IMG/VR virus record: IMGVR_UViG_3300027844_000139
Location: 1 to 25,531 of that record
From: a virus
Strand: one strand, 5' to 3'
DNA length: 25,531 nucleotides
In this document: positions 9,499 through 18,248 of the stretch, in pieces
How the letters are laid out: every line of letters begins with the position of its first letter
Numbering within the stretch: position 1 is the stretch's first letter
Translations under genes and position numbers: made by a program
The notes under the pieces: model-generated
Seen by the model: the letters and a program-made list of their open reading frames with translations, nothing else
What the model was told of the DNA's origin: nothing
Database searches by the model: none

Positions 9499-10266
9499 TT
9501 AAATAAAGCCTATTCTATCGTCTTTAAAATAACTTGGTGTCGGTTCAAGTAGAGTAGACCGCATCATACGAATGCCTTTTTTATAGTCATCTAAGGCGAA
9601 TGCAGCCGCTTGAGGGTTATCCTTAAACTGCCATATATAGTATCTTGCTCTAGCTGAAAGAACTGTTCTATAAATATCAGGAAATACTATAGTATCTCCG
9701 TGAGCAGCTAGCTCTGTTGGAAGATCCCAAGCAAAGAACCAGATCCTATAAACTTGATCAGGTATCGGGCTTAATCCAAAATTTCTAGCATCAGGACTAC
9801 GAATAACTCGACTCGGAACACCGTATTGTGTCGTATTAGCATCATCTTGATTTTCAGAGATCCGTAGGTAATCCTTCCATTCTTCTGTAGTCGTATACTT
9901 AAGATTTTTTATTGTATAAGGAGCGGCCTCATTACTTACCCCCACAGTAGTTAGCATGAAGTTATCCCAGTCTACTGAACCATAATCGGTTGTAATACTA
10001 GAACTTGTGGGCTTCAGTTCATACCATCGAGTTCCTGCAACCGTTTCTATATAAGCATTACCATACATAGGATCAGTAGCCCCGCTCTCAGCCGTAGCTA
10101 AGAAGGGCCACTGAGGTTCTTCATTTACAATATCTAAATAAGCACGATTAACCGAATCCTTAGCATGTTGCTGTACACCAACAGCACTACTAAAGTTTGA
10201 AGAAGTTAATATAACCTCATTCAATTCTCTTAATAACTCATTCGTTAAATTAAGAAATGTTGCCAT
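9499..10266 (-). CDS. Head-tail adaptor (gp4/gp11-like)
   Basis: This 255-residue protein is probably the adaptor ring that binds below the portal. It begins MATFLNLTNELLRELNEV, then VQQHAKDSVNRAYLDIVNEEPQWPF, a helical pattern common in podovirus adaptor (tail tubular A-like) proteins. A beta-rich middle and a C-terminal helix with repeated Arg/Tyr (RTVLSARARYYIWQFKDNPQAA) follow. It sits between capsid genes and the tail protein, where adaptors are expected. GAAGG lies about 7 bases upstream of the ATG. The family call is by order and sequence feel; a structure comparison would settle it. Confidence 0.65.
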   Translation of the reverse strand: MATFLNLTNELLRELNEVILTSSNFSSAVGVQQHAKDSVNRAYLDIVNEEPQWPFLATAESGATDPMYGNAYIETVAGTRWYELKPTSSSITTDYGSVDWDNFMLTTVGVSNEAAPYTIKNLKYTTTEEWKDYLRISENQDDANTTQYGVPSRVIRSPDARNFGLSPIPDQVYRIWFFAWDLPTELAAHGDTIVFPDIYRTVLSARARYYIWQFKDNPQAAAFALDDYKKGIRMMRSTLLEPTPSYFKDDRIGFI

Positions 10267-10298
10267 TTATTACCTTCTATCGTTATACGTGTTGTTAT

Positions 10299-10514
10299 TT
10301 ACCACCCAGCCTTCGTTGGGATGGCTAGCATATCATTAATAGGTTCTAAGTCCTCTTGTTGCATAGCTTCGGAATAAGCCTTTTCTTTATTAAAAATACG
10401 ATCATAGTTTTTATCATACTTTTTTTTATCAAAGTTCTTCCTGAAGCGACTATTCTTACTAACAATCGCTTTTCTAAACATTACAGGTTTTTCATCAGAG
10501 CCTAATTGAGCCAT
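10299..10514 (-). CDS. Small basic hypothetical protein
   Basis: This 71-residue protein has a strongly basic middle (KNSRFRKNFDKKKYDKNYDR) and an acidic/neutral end. No family is recognised. The start follows the preceding gene's tandem stops (TAATAGATG) with no clear ribosome site of its own, which suggests re-initiation after the decoration-like gene. Its composition would suit a DNA- or capsid-binding minor head protein, but this is only a guess. Confidence 0.6.
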   Translation of the reverse strand: MAQLGSDEKPVMFRKAIVSKNSRFRKNFDKKKYDKNYDRIFNKEKAYSEAMQQEDLEPINDMLAIPTKAGW

Positions 10515-10517
10515 CTA

Positions 10518-10994
10518 TTAGCTCGCTTGCGTCGTCGTAATACCGTCTTGTACTTTACATGCGCCATCAAGATACCAGTTCGTTCCGTCCGACCACACAT
10601 GAACATAATCGCCATGAACAGCCTTACTAGCTATTAACGAAATTGTATCGGCATCTGTAACAGTAGCAACATTTCCTGCTGCATCTTCAGGTGAAGAAAC
10701 ATTACCTACAATAATGTTTGCGCTTGAAGCTGTCACAATAGTATGAGAACCTGTAGGTTCAGTAGCACCGACATAGAACCAATACTCAAGCCCAGCCGCA
10801 GGCGTTGGTAGAGTTTGGATTCTAGCAGTCGCTGTGTTCATCACAAAACGAGTACCAGACTCAGCAGCCGTAATAGTATTTGCCGCTGTAATTGCCTCTG
10901 TATCTGAGGGCTTCTGAACCTTCGTCGCAAGTTCCCGAACATCGCTGGTTCTCGCTGAGTTGCGGCCCGTATCTCTGATATTTACTATAGACAT
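10518..10994 (-). CDS. Putative capsid decoration / head fibre protein
   Basis: This 158-residue protein is Thr/Ala-rich and probably beta-structured, with patterns such as TRFVMNTATARIQTLPTPAAGLEYWFYVG and VHVWSDGTNWYLDG. Similar short proteins directly downstream of marine-phage coat genes are usually taken to be decoration or head-fibre proteins on the capsid surface. Position is the main evidence: it is the first gene after the coat gene and its terminator. AAGGA sits about 10 bases before the ATG. No enzyme signature is seen. Confidence 0.55.
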   Translation of the reverse strand: MSIVNIRDTGRNSARTSDVRELATKVQKPSDTEAITAANTITAAESGTRFVMNTATARIQTLPTPAAGLEYWFYVGATEPTGSHTIVTASSANIIVGNVSSPEDAAGNVATVTDADTISLIASKAVHGDYVHVWSDGTNWYLDGACKVQDGITTTQAS

Positions 10995-11020
10995 ACTTTT
11001 TTTCCTTTATTTAATTGTTG

Positions 11021-11060
11021 AAATGAAAAAAAAGAAAAAAGGGAGCCGAATCCGACCCCC
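11021..11060 (-). terminator. Rho-independent terminator after coat gene
   Basis: On the - strand, an 8-pair stem (11060-11053 with 11048-11041, including two G-T pairs) with a GATT loop is followed by a run of T broken by a single C. It begins about 20 bases after the coat gene stop. A terminator here would make coat message more abundant than downstream tail messages, or limit read-through. I see no clear promoter between it and the next gene. Confidence 0.8.
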
Positions 11061-11079
11061 CCTCCTCTTCTTTTAATTA

Positions 11080-12069
11080 CTAGTCGATACCATAGAATGC
11101 AGATACCAGTGCTTCGTCACGAAGTACTTTAGCTCCAAATACATGAAGCCCTCGTACTATATCGCCAAAGGAACTAGGATCACGCATTACTTCAGTACTC
11201 GTAATTGTCTGAGCCGTTGCAGTTGAACTGATATGTCCAGCGATACATTTACCAGCAGCGTTAGACGTTGCCGCAATGTTATTCGTTTTGTACATACTAA
11301 ATCCACGCAACTTACCAGAAGTTACTAGACCATTTCTTATTGAACCTTGACCAGCGTTGTAGTCAACAGACAATAGTTTGGATGCAGTCCCAGATAGAAC
11401 CTCATAGAATTCAGGTGCGGCTGCGAACCAGCGACCTTCTTCAGGAACATTCTGGTCGTCTAAAAGACGGGCCATATGTGCTAAAACATCTATAGGGTCA
11501 TGTTCTGACGAACCAAAACCAATGTCAAGATTACCTGTGCCATCAAACGTACCAGCCGCAAGATCAGTAGCACTATCAGAACCTAAAATATGATTAGGGC
11601 TGGAAGCAGCTACACCGCTGAACATCGTTGCAAGAACACCTTCGTCAAATGCATCTCGCAATGCATATGCAGCCGAAGATGAGGCAGCTTCACGCCAGTT
11701 CACATGAGACATTGAGGCTTCAATATCATCAACCTTGAACTTAAAGGCGTTAGCCGTATCTACAATCAGCGTTACTTCAGCATCAGTCAGTTTCGATTGC
11801 GTTACATCTGCACCACGTTCGTATTGATATACGGTGATGGTAGGCTCTTTAACGATCTTTACAGAATCGCCAAAGGCTGTAATTTCACCAGCATAATCAG
11901 TATTAGTAATGGCTTCAATTACAGACGCCTTCCTAAAGAAGTTTAGAACTTTCTTAGAATAGACGGCTGGCAAGAAAAACGAATTCGTCTGAGTACTTAC
12001 GGAGTTCGCAAAGTTAGCGTCAGTATCTGTACTAGGCTCAAAGTATTGGTCACTTTGATTATATGCCAT
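11080..12069 (-). CDS. Major capsid (coat) protein
   Basis: This 329-residue protein is the best candidate for the coat protein that forms the icosahedral shell. It follows the scaffold gene, has a typical length, and ends in a strong terminator. Segments such as YSKKVLNFFRKASVIEAITN, GDSVKIVKEPTITVYQY and NAFKFKVDDIEASMSHVNW look like the N-arm and E-loop region of HK97-fold (P22-coat-like) proteins. The middle holds a likely surface insertion, Gly/Ser/Asp-rich at about residues 155-190. The ATG has GGAG about 11 bases upstream. No cleavable N-terminal scaffold domain is seen, which fits a separate scaffold gene. Confidence 0.8.
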   Translation of the reverse strand: MAYNQSDQYFEPSTDTDANFANSVSTQTNSFFLPAVYSKKVLNFFRKASVIEAITNTDYAGEITAFGDSVKIVKEPTITVYQYERGADVTQSKLTDAEVTLIVDTANAFKFKVDDIEASMSHVNWREAASSSAAYALRDAFDEGVLATMFSGVAASSPNHILGSDSATDLAAGTFDGTGNLDIGFGSSEHDPIDVLAHMARLLDDQNVPEEGRWFAAAPEFYEVLSGTASKLLSVDYNAGQGSIRNGLVTSGKLRGFSMYKTNNIAATSNAAGKCIAGHISSTATAQTITSTEVMRDPSSFGDIVRGLHVFGAKVLRDEALVSAFYGID

Positions 12070-12097
12070 ATTTATTTACTCCAAATTAGACAAAAAA

Positions 12098-12949
12098 TTA
12101 TGATTTGACTACTCTGCCTTCAGTCAGTGCTTGATTAATCTCATTTTCATGGGCATCAAACTCGTCTAAAGACATCGCAGCAATCTCCCGTTCAGTCCAA
12201 ATTTTAGACCCTTGTGCAGTATCTACAGTTGTAGTTTTAGTCGAAACTAAATCTGCTGCCGAGCCTTCTTTAGACCGTTGTGATTGTCTTCGAGATTGAG
12301 GAGGTTGTACACCATTTTCCATTTTATAAAGATCAATAGCCTTAGAAGCTAATTCAATATTATTAGGGTTTTTATATACCCAGTCTTGTATTTCATCCGG
12401 CTGTTCCTTTGCCCAAGTATGAAAGCCCTCGTCACCTCGTATATTTTCAAAATCGGGGTGACGATCTCGCAAGCTAGTTTCAGCTTCTCGGCGCATTATA
12501 TCTGCCTCACGTTGTTGTATTGCAGATAACTGTCCTTGAAGTTCACTTACTTGCCGTTCACTTTGCAAATGAGCAACGGTTTCAACCGTTTCATACAAAT
12601 CAGGATACTCTTGTCTAAACTTTTCGAGATCTTCGACACTCTTTGGTGCTTCATACTGAGGCTGTCCTGCCCTAGCGTCTGCTAAGAATTCTTGTTCTCG
12701 TTGTTTAAACGAAGAAACCTTATCATCATAATGCTTCTTTAGATCATCGTATCTTTTTTTATAATTGGTCCTTTTACGTTTAGGAGCTTCTGTTTGCTCT
12801 TCTTCAGGGGCCGCTTGCGGGGTAGCCTGACCTTCGTAAAATAATGAATCTGCACTTTGCGTCTGAGCGCCGTCTGGCTGATGCCAAGGCTTCTTTGCAT
12901 TATACATATTCGCTTCTGGTTCTACTAAATTCTCTTCTACTTCTGACAC
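12098..12949 (-). CDS. Scaffolding protein
   Basis: This 283-residue protein would guide coat assembly and then leave the prohead. The evidence is composition and place. It is highly charged, with long predicted coiled coil (about residues 55-160, rich in Lys, Glu, Gln and Arg, e.g. KRKRTNYKKRYDDLKKHYDD), has few aromatic residues, and lies immediately before the coat gene. The C-terminus (EREIAAMSLDEFDAHENEI) may be the coat-binding helix. Translation most likely starts at GTG 12949: AAGGAG lies 7 bases upstream. An ATG two bases earlier is out of frame. No protease motif is visible. Confidence 0.75.
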   Translation of the reverse strand: MSEVEENLVEPEANMYNAKKPWHQPDGAQTQSADSLFYEGQATPQAAPEEEQTEAPKRKRTNYKKRYDDLKKHYDDKVSSFKQREQEFLADARAGQPQYEAPKSVEDLEKFRQEYPDLYETVETVAHLQSERQVSELQGQLSAIQQREADIMRREAETSLRDRHPDFENIRGDEGFHTWAKEQPDEIQDWVYKNPNNIELASKAIDLYKMENGVQPPQSRRQSQRSKEGSAADLVSTKTTTVDTAQGSKIWTEREIAAMSLDEFDAHENEINQALTEGRVVKS

Positions 12950-12965
12950 ATCACTTCTCCTTCAC

Positions 12966-13049
12966 GGGGCTTGTCTCGTACAAGGTAGCCAGACGAATAA
13001 GTTCTTTGGCCTAGAACTATCGTTGGGGCTTGCCTACTTCAAGGTAGCC
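12966..13049. repeat. 25-bp direct repeat between scaffold and upstream gene
   Basis: Two copies of a 25-base segment (12966-12990 and 13025-13049) match at 21 of 25 positions, 59 bases apart, and both begin GGGGCTTG and end CAAGGTAGCC. Each copy has CTTG and CAAG arms that could fold weakly. They fill most of the 137-base gap, the longest inside the leftward block. They could be a regulatory or processing site in the message; nothing else is seen there. Confidence 0.6.
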
Positions 13050-13086
13050 GTTACAATTTAAATGATAGAGGGCCTTTCGGGTAGCT

Positions 13087-13983
13087 CTATCTACCAACAC
13101 TTGGCATACGATTAGCAGAGAGCATAGATTTCTTAATCTCTTCATCCCTACTATTGTTGAGTAGTCGCTCTTCTTCAGAGACTGCTCCACCAAATGCATA
13201 TTCCATTCGCTGTACTCCACCATCATAGGCACGTTCTGCGTCATCCATAAGGGATTGCAGGTTATCTGCACCTATCTGTTCGGTAGCATTCTGCGATATT
13301 ACAAACTCTCCATCCGACAATCTAGCCGGTATCGAGTCTGAAACACCAGTTCCAGGGCCTTCTACGGTCCCTTCACCAGTAAATTCTGAGGCCGTTTGAA
13401 CGACCTTATCAAATATTTCACTTAAACGTGGGTCTGCTTCTAGAGCGCCCATTAAGTAACTTTGTTCCTCTTCTTCGAGAGCTTCATCTAAAACATAATC
13501 AACAAAATCACCTTCCATCTCATCATCAGGAAGCTGTAAAGCTTCAGCATTAATTTGATCTTCGGGCGTATAAGCATCTTCAGGGATATCCCCTTGTATA
13601 GGCATATCATCAGATATTCCTTCCATTTCAGGAGGAACCAGTAATGCTCCACCTTGAGCAAGCCTTAAAGGTTTTTCAGGAGAAGGCTCTCGAAAAATAT
13701 CAGCCTCATCCTTTTGTTTATTCCACTCCTTCCCCAATCGTTGTCCTCTTTCACTTCTTAACTTACCTTCTCGACTAGATGCTCTTATTGTATCTTTACT
13801 TTTATCAGCAGCATGTGTAGCACTCTTGGCCTTGCTCTTTATAAGACTATCCCTCTTTTTTATTTCTTTCTCAGCTTTCTTAACTGCTTCACGCCCATAT
13901 CTTTTTATAGATGATTGTGCTCCTTTAGTTAAAACAGCTCTTCCTATAGCAGATAATACTGGTATTATAAGTGGTATTGGCAT
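13087..13983 (-). CDS. Virion-associated protein with GPGTGVSDSIP motif
   Basis: This 298-residue protein starts with a hydrophobic segment (PIPLIIPVLSAIGRAVL), then a Lys-rich helical region to about residue 95, an acidic middle (about 120-180), and the motif GPGTGVSDSIPARLSDGEFVI near 209-229. That last motif also occurs in phage tape-measure and tail-associated proteins, where its role is unclear to me. The gene lies between portal and scaffold. AGGAGG sits about 10 bases before the ATG, inside the end of the upstream overlapping gene. A minor head or ejection protein is possible, but I do not assign one. Confidence 0.6.
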   Translation of the reverse strand: MPIPLIIPVLSAIGRAVLTKGAQSSIKRYGREAVKKAEKEIKKRDSLIKSKAKSATHAADKSKDTIRASSREGKLRSERGQRLGKEWNKQKDEADIFREPSPEKPLRLAQGGALLVPPEMEGISDDMPIQGDIPEDAYTPEDQINAEALQLPDDEMEGDFVDYVLDEALEEEEQSYLMGALEADPRLSEIFDKVVQTASEFTGEGTVEGPGTGVSDSIPARLSDGEFVISQNATEQIGADNLQSLMDDAERAYDGGVQRMEYAFGGAVSEEERLLNNSRDEEIKKSMLSANRMPSVGR

Positions 13984-13984
13984 A

Positions 13985-14218
13985 TTATTCTTCCTCCTCT
14001 CTTTCTAAAGCTTCTCTAACTTCACCCTTCAACTGCCCTAACCGCACCAGAAAATTCACTTTCCCCTGGCTGCGGAACATTTCCAGTTCCGACGATGCCA
14101 CCGCCAGTACCTGTAACTCCAGCACCTTCAGGCCCTCCAGGTGCTCCGCCAGGGCCTCCCATAGCTGGGGGCTGTTGACCAGGGGGGCCAGCTTCTTGGC
14201 CTGTATTTTGTCCAGCAT
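13985..14218 (-). CDS. Small helical protein overlapping the portal 3' end
   Basis: This 77-residue protein is read in a different frame, with 197 of its bases inside the portal gene. It has a regular helix pattern: NSPQLWEALAEHLEGLKVLE, then LAVASSELEMFRSQGKVNFL and LKGEVREALEREEEE. That composition is unlike a chance frame, and it resembles small proteins I recall next to portal genes in marine phages. An AGGA lies 8 bases upstream of its ATG, and its stop lies one base before the next gene's start, as in a real coupled gene. In the portal frame the same DNA encodes a Gly/Pro-rich tail, which tolerates an overlap. Function is unknown. Confidence 0.75.
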   Translation of the reverse strand: MLDKIQAKKLAPLVNSPQLWEALAEHLEGLKVLELQVLAVASSELEMFRSQGKVNFLVRLGQLKGEVREALEREEEE

Positions 14219-16238
14219 TTTGCATTCCTATAATTTGGGCCATGATAGCTGCTTCATCAGGATCATTGAGTAACTCATCAGGATCAAGATCAAGGCTATA
14301 GGCGAGTTCACTAATAAGCTTACTAATTTTAACAAACGGAGCTACGGCTGGATTCTGCACAGTCTGCAAGAATGTAGTGAGCCTTTGACTTCGTACTTCT
14401 TTCTGCATCAAGCTATTTGTGCCTGTTGCTTTAACTTCTAGATCTCCTACAGCACCAATTTTATCTTCTAAGAATTGCATGTTCCATTGAAAGTATGCTT
14501 CTCCAAGAGGTTTTAGTAAGAAATCATCTAGATTCTTTATGACAGTTTTAATATTTAAAGAGGCTGCTCCGAGTAACATGGACATGCCTGAAGCTGTCCT
14601 TGTCATACTTTGTACGCCGGTTTGACCATGACTATAACTAGGGATGCCTGTTTGCTCGTCTGCAAGTTGTCTAAATTTATCGAACATCATCATATTTTCG
14701 TGTGATGTATTAGGAAACTTTATACCATTAATAGCGGTTCCAGGCATTCCTGCTTGCCGCCTGAAGACTTTCCCAGGATATATTTCCATAGATTGTCCGC
14801 CCACGAGTGCTGACTCATCTACATCAAATACAAGCGACCCTGATAACGCAAGATTATCAATAGCCATTCGTGCATGCCCATTCATAATCTTCTGTGAGTC
14901 ATCCATATTCTCAGCTACGCCTATACCAAAGAAGCTATAAGGATTCTTTTCGTATGAGAAAGAGTGATACGGTAATCTATGCGGTGTGAAAGGGTTTACT
15001 ACAGCGCGTAAAAGTTGACCATTGCATACCCACGCATTAATTTGTACTTCATCTAAATCATCTATCTCATCACTAAGTTCCATACCGACTTCACGAGCGT
15101 ACTCAGCATCCATAATACCCCAATACTCTAGTACCTCAAATTGTCCAGATCCATATTCTTGTCCTCTTTGATCATCCTTGAGTTCCTGTTCATAGTCTTT
15201 CTGAACATAGTTTGACCCCATTGATAAACAAGTCCTGATGGCATCCTTGTCGAAGTATGGTAGCCTTGCTAAGGCTCGTACTTGTGATCTGTTAAGTTTA
15301 TGCCTATGGAATATATATTCGCACTCGGCTATATTGGTGGCATTTGGATCTGGAAAGAAATCCCAAATACTGACAAACTCAATACGAGGAACACGAACAT
15401 CTACAGGCTTATATTCTCTTTCTCCCGTGTCTTCATTTTCATCCCACCTATTTAAAGTTTTATTAAAATTAAATGGTCCTTTTACGATACCAGTGCCGAA
15501 TAAAGCAGACTCAAATAAAGCATTACGAATTTCGGATGAACCATTAGATTCTTCAATTTGATCATGGATTAATTTTTCCATCCTTCGTGATGCTTTTTGT
15601 GCGGGGTTGATTTCCATCGTTTGCGGTGTAGGCAACAGCCCTTGCCGCAACAGCCCTGCTTCATCTGCTTCCTTTTCAAGGGGTTCGGTATCGAACTTCC
15701 CTGGGCCAAAGGTTGCGCCTGGTCTGAGTACTTTCCCGTCACCTTCGTATCCGACATCAAAGGGCTTCTCCTCCTCCTCCTCCTGTGGCTCTTCATCTTC
15801 TTTGCTACTTCTTGCTGCTGTAGTTTCAATCCCAGGGACAGGATTTGTAGTGTCTAAGTGAGCGTGTTGAGCAACGCCTTCAGAAATTCTAGTTTCGGAA
15901 ATGCCTATTGGGAACTTACTGGCCCCAAATATAACATCAACTAATTGACCAAAGGCAGCGAGCACTTTTGTCTTCGTTATTTTAACAAAAACTTTAGATT
16001 TTTCTGATTCTCTGAATTTAACATTTTTAGGATATAGGCCACGGTAATTATGATAGCCTGTAATCCATCGTCCCTCATCTTGAGAACGTGCGTCTCCTGC
16101 TGCTGAATATCTATCTTGAAGCAGAGATACAAATTTATTACGAAGAGTTTCGTCAAGTGACAAAGCTTTACCTTCTTCTCCCTCAACATCATCAAAATAA
16201 ATGTTGTTGGCATTTTCTATAAAATTATTTTCTGACAT
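14022..16238 (-). CDS. Portal protein (P22-like)
   Basis: This 738-residue protein would form the ring at one capsid vertex through which terminase pumps DNA. It follows the large terminase and precedes the scaffold and coat, and its length is typical of P22-like portals. Recognisable stretches include RYSAAGDARSQDEGRWITGY near the start and MDDSQKIMNGHARMAIDN in the core. An acidic low-complexity insert (residues about 145-158, mostly Glu) is followed by a linker to about 220. The last 65 residues are Gly/Pro-rich and overlap another gene in a different frame. It is 70 bases downstream of the terminase, with only a weak ribosome site (GAGA) before the ATG. Confidence 0.85.
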   Translation of the reverse strand: MSENNFIENANNIYFDDVEGEEGKALSLDETLRNKFVSLLQDRYSAAGDARSQDEGRWITGYHNYRGLYPKNVKFRESEKSKVFVKITKTKVLAAFGQLVDVIFGASKFPIGISETRISEGVAQHAHLDTTNPVPGIETTAARSSKEDEEPQEEEEEKPFDVGYEGDGKVLRPGATFGPGKFDTEPLEKEADEAGLLRQGLLPTPQTMEINPAQKASRRMEKLIHDQIEESNGSSEIRNALFESALFGTGIVKGPFNFNKTLNRWDENEDTGEREYKPVDVRVPRIEFVSIWDFFPDPNATNIAECEYIFHRHKLNRSQVRALARLPYFDKDAIRTCLSMGSNYVQKDYEQELKDDQRGQEYGSGQFEVLEYWGIMDAEYAREVGMELSDEIDDLDEVQINAWVCNGQLLRAVVNPFTPHRLPYHSFSYEKNPYSFFGIGVAENMDDSQKIMNGHARMAIDNLALSGSLVFDVDESALVGGQSMEIYPGKVFRRQAGMPGTAINGIKFPNTSHENMMMFDKFRQLADEQTGIPSYSHGQTGVQSMTRTASGMSMLLGAASLNIKTVIKNLDDFLLKPLGEAYFQWNMQFLEDKIGAVGDLEVKATGTNSLMQKEVRSQRLTTFLQTVQNPAVAPFVKISKLISELAYSLDLDPDELLNDPDEAAIMAQIIGMQNAGQNTGQEAGPPGQQPPAMGGPGGAPGGPEGAGVTGTGGGIVGTGNVPQPGESEFSGAVRAVEG

Positions 16239-16308
16239 ATTTAAAAAACATCTCTCGTGATAGTTAGAAAGTAGCAGGCATTCTGATTAGGAGCTATCGT
16301 TTTTTCCA

Positions 16309-18003
16309 TTAGTATCCAAACTCTACATCAGAGGGCGTATAGGCTTGCTCCATCCTCATAAATCGTAATTGACTTAGCGGATCATTAATCTTTGGCCTAG
16401 ACATAATTAAATATCGTAAAGCATCGTACGCATGATCTGGCGCATGAGTATTTACATCTTCAGGGTTCTTCTTATCCAAGGGGATACTTTGAAGCTCGCG
16501 TATCAGGTTGGGGCAGCTATTAAATATTTGTAAACGTGGCCTACCGCTTTGCTGTAGCTTTAAGTATTCATGAATTTGGATCTTTCCCTGTATTCTATTC
16601 TTGTCGGCTCTTCGTAGTTTATGCCCTGATTTTTGCAGAGCTTCTCCTACTGTTGGGCCGGTTGTCCCTGTCCTTGCCCAAGCCGAGGTATCTAATACGC
16701 CTTGGACACTAAAAGGATCTTCGAGTTCCATTTGAGTGAGCATCTCACCTAAATCAACCCCAGTCAAATTCTTCCGATATAACTCCCGGTATATAATAAG
16801 AGTTCCATCGGAAGAGTCTACTGTTCCCCATACACAAGCACTCTCAGAAGCATAGCCATAGTCAATACCCTTAATGCGCTCCCATCCAATAGGGATAGCA
16901 AAGGGGGTTATGACATGAGAATCTACATCAAACTCTGTGAATGCTGCTCCCTCCGTAATATCCCAATTCCCTTCCAAGAGCTGTCTGCGTTGTACAGGAG
17001 GCAAGGCTTTCAACATCTCTTCGTAACGTCCATCTTTTGCAAGATAAGGATTATCATCCAAACGTGCCGGGATAAACTTACGAGTCAGGCCGTCTCCGCC
17101 CTTGAAAGTACTATTTGGGGGATTAGGATCGACATAGCGTTTCTTAACCCAATGCGCTCCAACACCTCCAGGGTTAGCCGTACATCGTAAGTATGGCGTT
17201 ATTTCAGAATCAATTGTACGTAATCGTGATGACAAGTAATTCCAGCCAAACTCTGTTGGTAGATGCGTAATTTCATCAAAGCCAATCCACGAATAGGACT
17301 GACCTTGATATCTATAGACATCTGCATCTCTTTCAAGGAATCCAAATTCTATTTTTGCTCCAGAGGGGAAGTTCCAGACCTTCTCGACTTCCCTGAACTT
17401 AGTCCCTGGGAAGGCTTTTGGGTACAATTCCCTTGACTTATCTATCAGTTCTCTTAATTCTGGCATGGTGCGTCGTAGTATTAACGCTCTATGAGCAGAT
17501 CGATGACAGAAGCGCAGCGGATCAACTAGCATAGCATAGGATTTACCGCCGCCTGCTGCTCCACCATAGAGCACATCTTTCTCTGCTGACGCTAAAAACT
17601 CTGTCTGTGGCCCTTCGTTGGGTACAAATAGGATATTTTCTTTAACTTCTTTTTTTAATTGAGTCGGAAGCCTTTCGATATTGTCTTCTGTTACTACCCT
17701 TGAAGAACCTTTGTTGTCTAATTTATTTAATGTAGTCTTTGAATTACTTAAAGACTCTCGGTAGTTACTTAATTTAGCTTTTGTGCGCTCTATTTTCTTT
17801 TCTTTCGTGCGAACTGCCTTCCGAGCAGCTATCTTAGCTTTAGTTGCCGAATGAAAATTATACCCTCTTGACTTAGCCCCTTTTGGACGACCACCTTTCT
17901 TTTTAGGTGTCCCATCTTTCTTTAGTACAAAGTGTCCTTCAGAATCTTGTAAGTACTTCTGAGGGTTAAGTACCCAGTCGGCTTCACCTCCAATTTCATC
18001 CAT
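16309..18003 (-). CDS. terL: Terminase large subunit
   Basis: This 564-residue motor protein would pump and cut phage DNA at the portal. The ATPase half shows Walker A GGAAGGGKS (147-155), Walker B WIGFDE (239-244) and coupling motif TANPGG (275-280). The nuclease half shows the acidic residues expected of the RNase H-like fold: Asp381 (GIDYGYA), Asp438 (GVLDTSAW) and Asp527 (PDHAYDALRY). A basic extension of about 110 residues precedes the motor. It contains an AT-hook-like core (KKKGGRPKGAKSRG, 34-47) and a charged helix. The ATG overlaps the upstream stop (TAATG), showing translational coupling. Confidence 0.95.
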   Translation of the reverse strand: MDEIGGEADWVLNPQKYLQDSEGHFVLKKDGTPKKKGGRPKGAKSRGYNFHSATKAKIAARKAVRTKEKKIERTKAKLSNYRESLSNSKTTLNKLDNKGSSRVVTEDNIERLPTQLKKEVKENILFVPNEGPQTEFLASAEKDVLYGGAAGGGKSYAMLVDPLRFCHRSAHRALILRRTMPELRELIDKSRELYPKAFPGTKFREVEKVWNFPSGAKIEFGFLERDADVYRYQGQSYSWIGFDEITHLPTEFGWNYLSSRLRTIDSEITPYLRCTANPGGVGAHWVKKRYVDPNPPNSTFKGGDGLTRKFIPARLDDNPYLAKDGRYEEMLKALPPVQRRQLLEGNWDITEGAAFTEFDVDSHVITPFAIPIGWERIKGIDYGYASESACVWGTVDSSDGTLIIYRELYRKNLTGVDLGEMLTQMELEDPFSVQGVLDTSAWARTGTTGPTVGEALQKSGHKLRRADKNRIQGKIQIHEYLKLQQSGRPRLQIFNSCPNLIRELQSIPLDKKNPEDVNTHAPDHAYDALRYLIMSRPKINDPLSQLRFMRMEQAYTPSDVEFGY

Positions 18004-18248
18004 TACGAAGTTTCTTCTGAAGGTTCCATGTCCAGCATCTTTTTTAGACCTTGATGACTTAATTTACGACCTGTTCTATGTTCTAACCACATACTACCCT
18101 CTCTTAAAGAGAGAGCCTTTAGCCGTAGTAGCTCTTTTATGTCTTCTAAGGCTTCTAGTTGCTCAGGAATCTCCTCTAACCAGGAAGCAGGCTCTTCGTC
18201 AGAAACCTTGTATCCGAAAGGAATTGTACTACTTAATTTACGCCTCAA
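18003..18248 (-). CDS. Small helix-turn-helix protein between terminase genes
   Basis: This 81-residue protein opens with MRRKLSSTIPFGYKVSDE, followed by a helix (ALEDIKELLRLK) and an apparent helix-turn-helix (SLREGSMWLEHRTGRKLSHQGLKKML). The pattern recalls DNA-binding helices seen in the linker of serine recombinases and in small genes beside marine-phage terminases. It starts at TTG overlapping the terS stop, with GGAG 8 bases upstream, and its stop overlaps the terL ATG, so the three are coupled. It may help recognise packaging sites, or be a second terminase partner; neither is shown. Confidence 0.7.
   Translation of the reverse strand: MRRKLSSTIPFGYKVSDEEPASWLEEIPEQLEALEDIKELLRLKALSLREGSMWLEHRTGRKLSHQGLKKMLDMEPSEETS

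Noticed and set aside
13017-13271. 84-codon - strand frame at the end of the GPGTGVSDSIP gene
   Set aside because: Most of it overlaps that gene in another frame, composition is ordinary for noise, and it lacks a ribosome site.
15569-15857. Frames on both strands inside the portal gene
   Set aside because: They overlap the acidic linker of the portal, which gives artefact frames rich in Arg/Lys or Ser.
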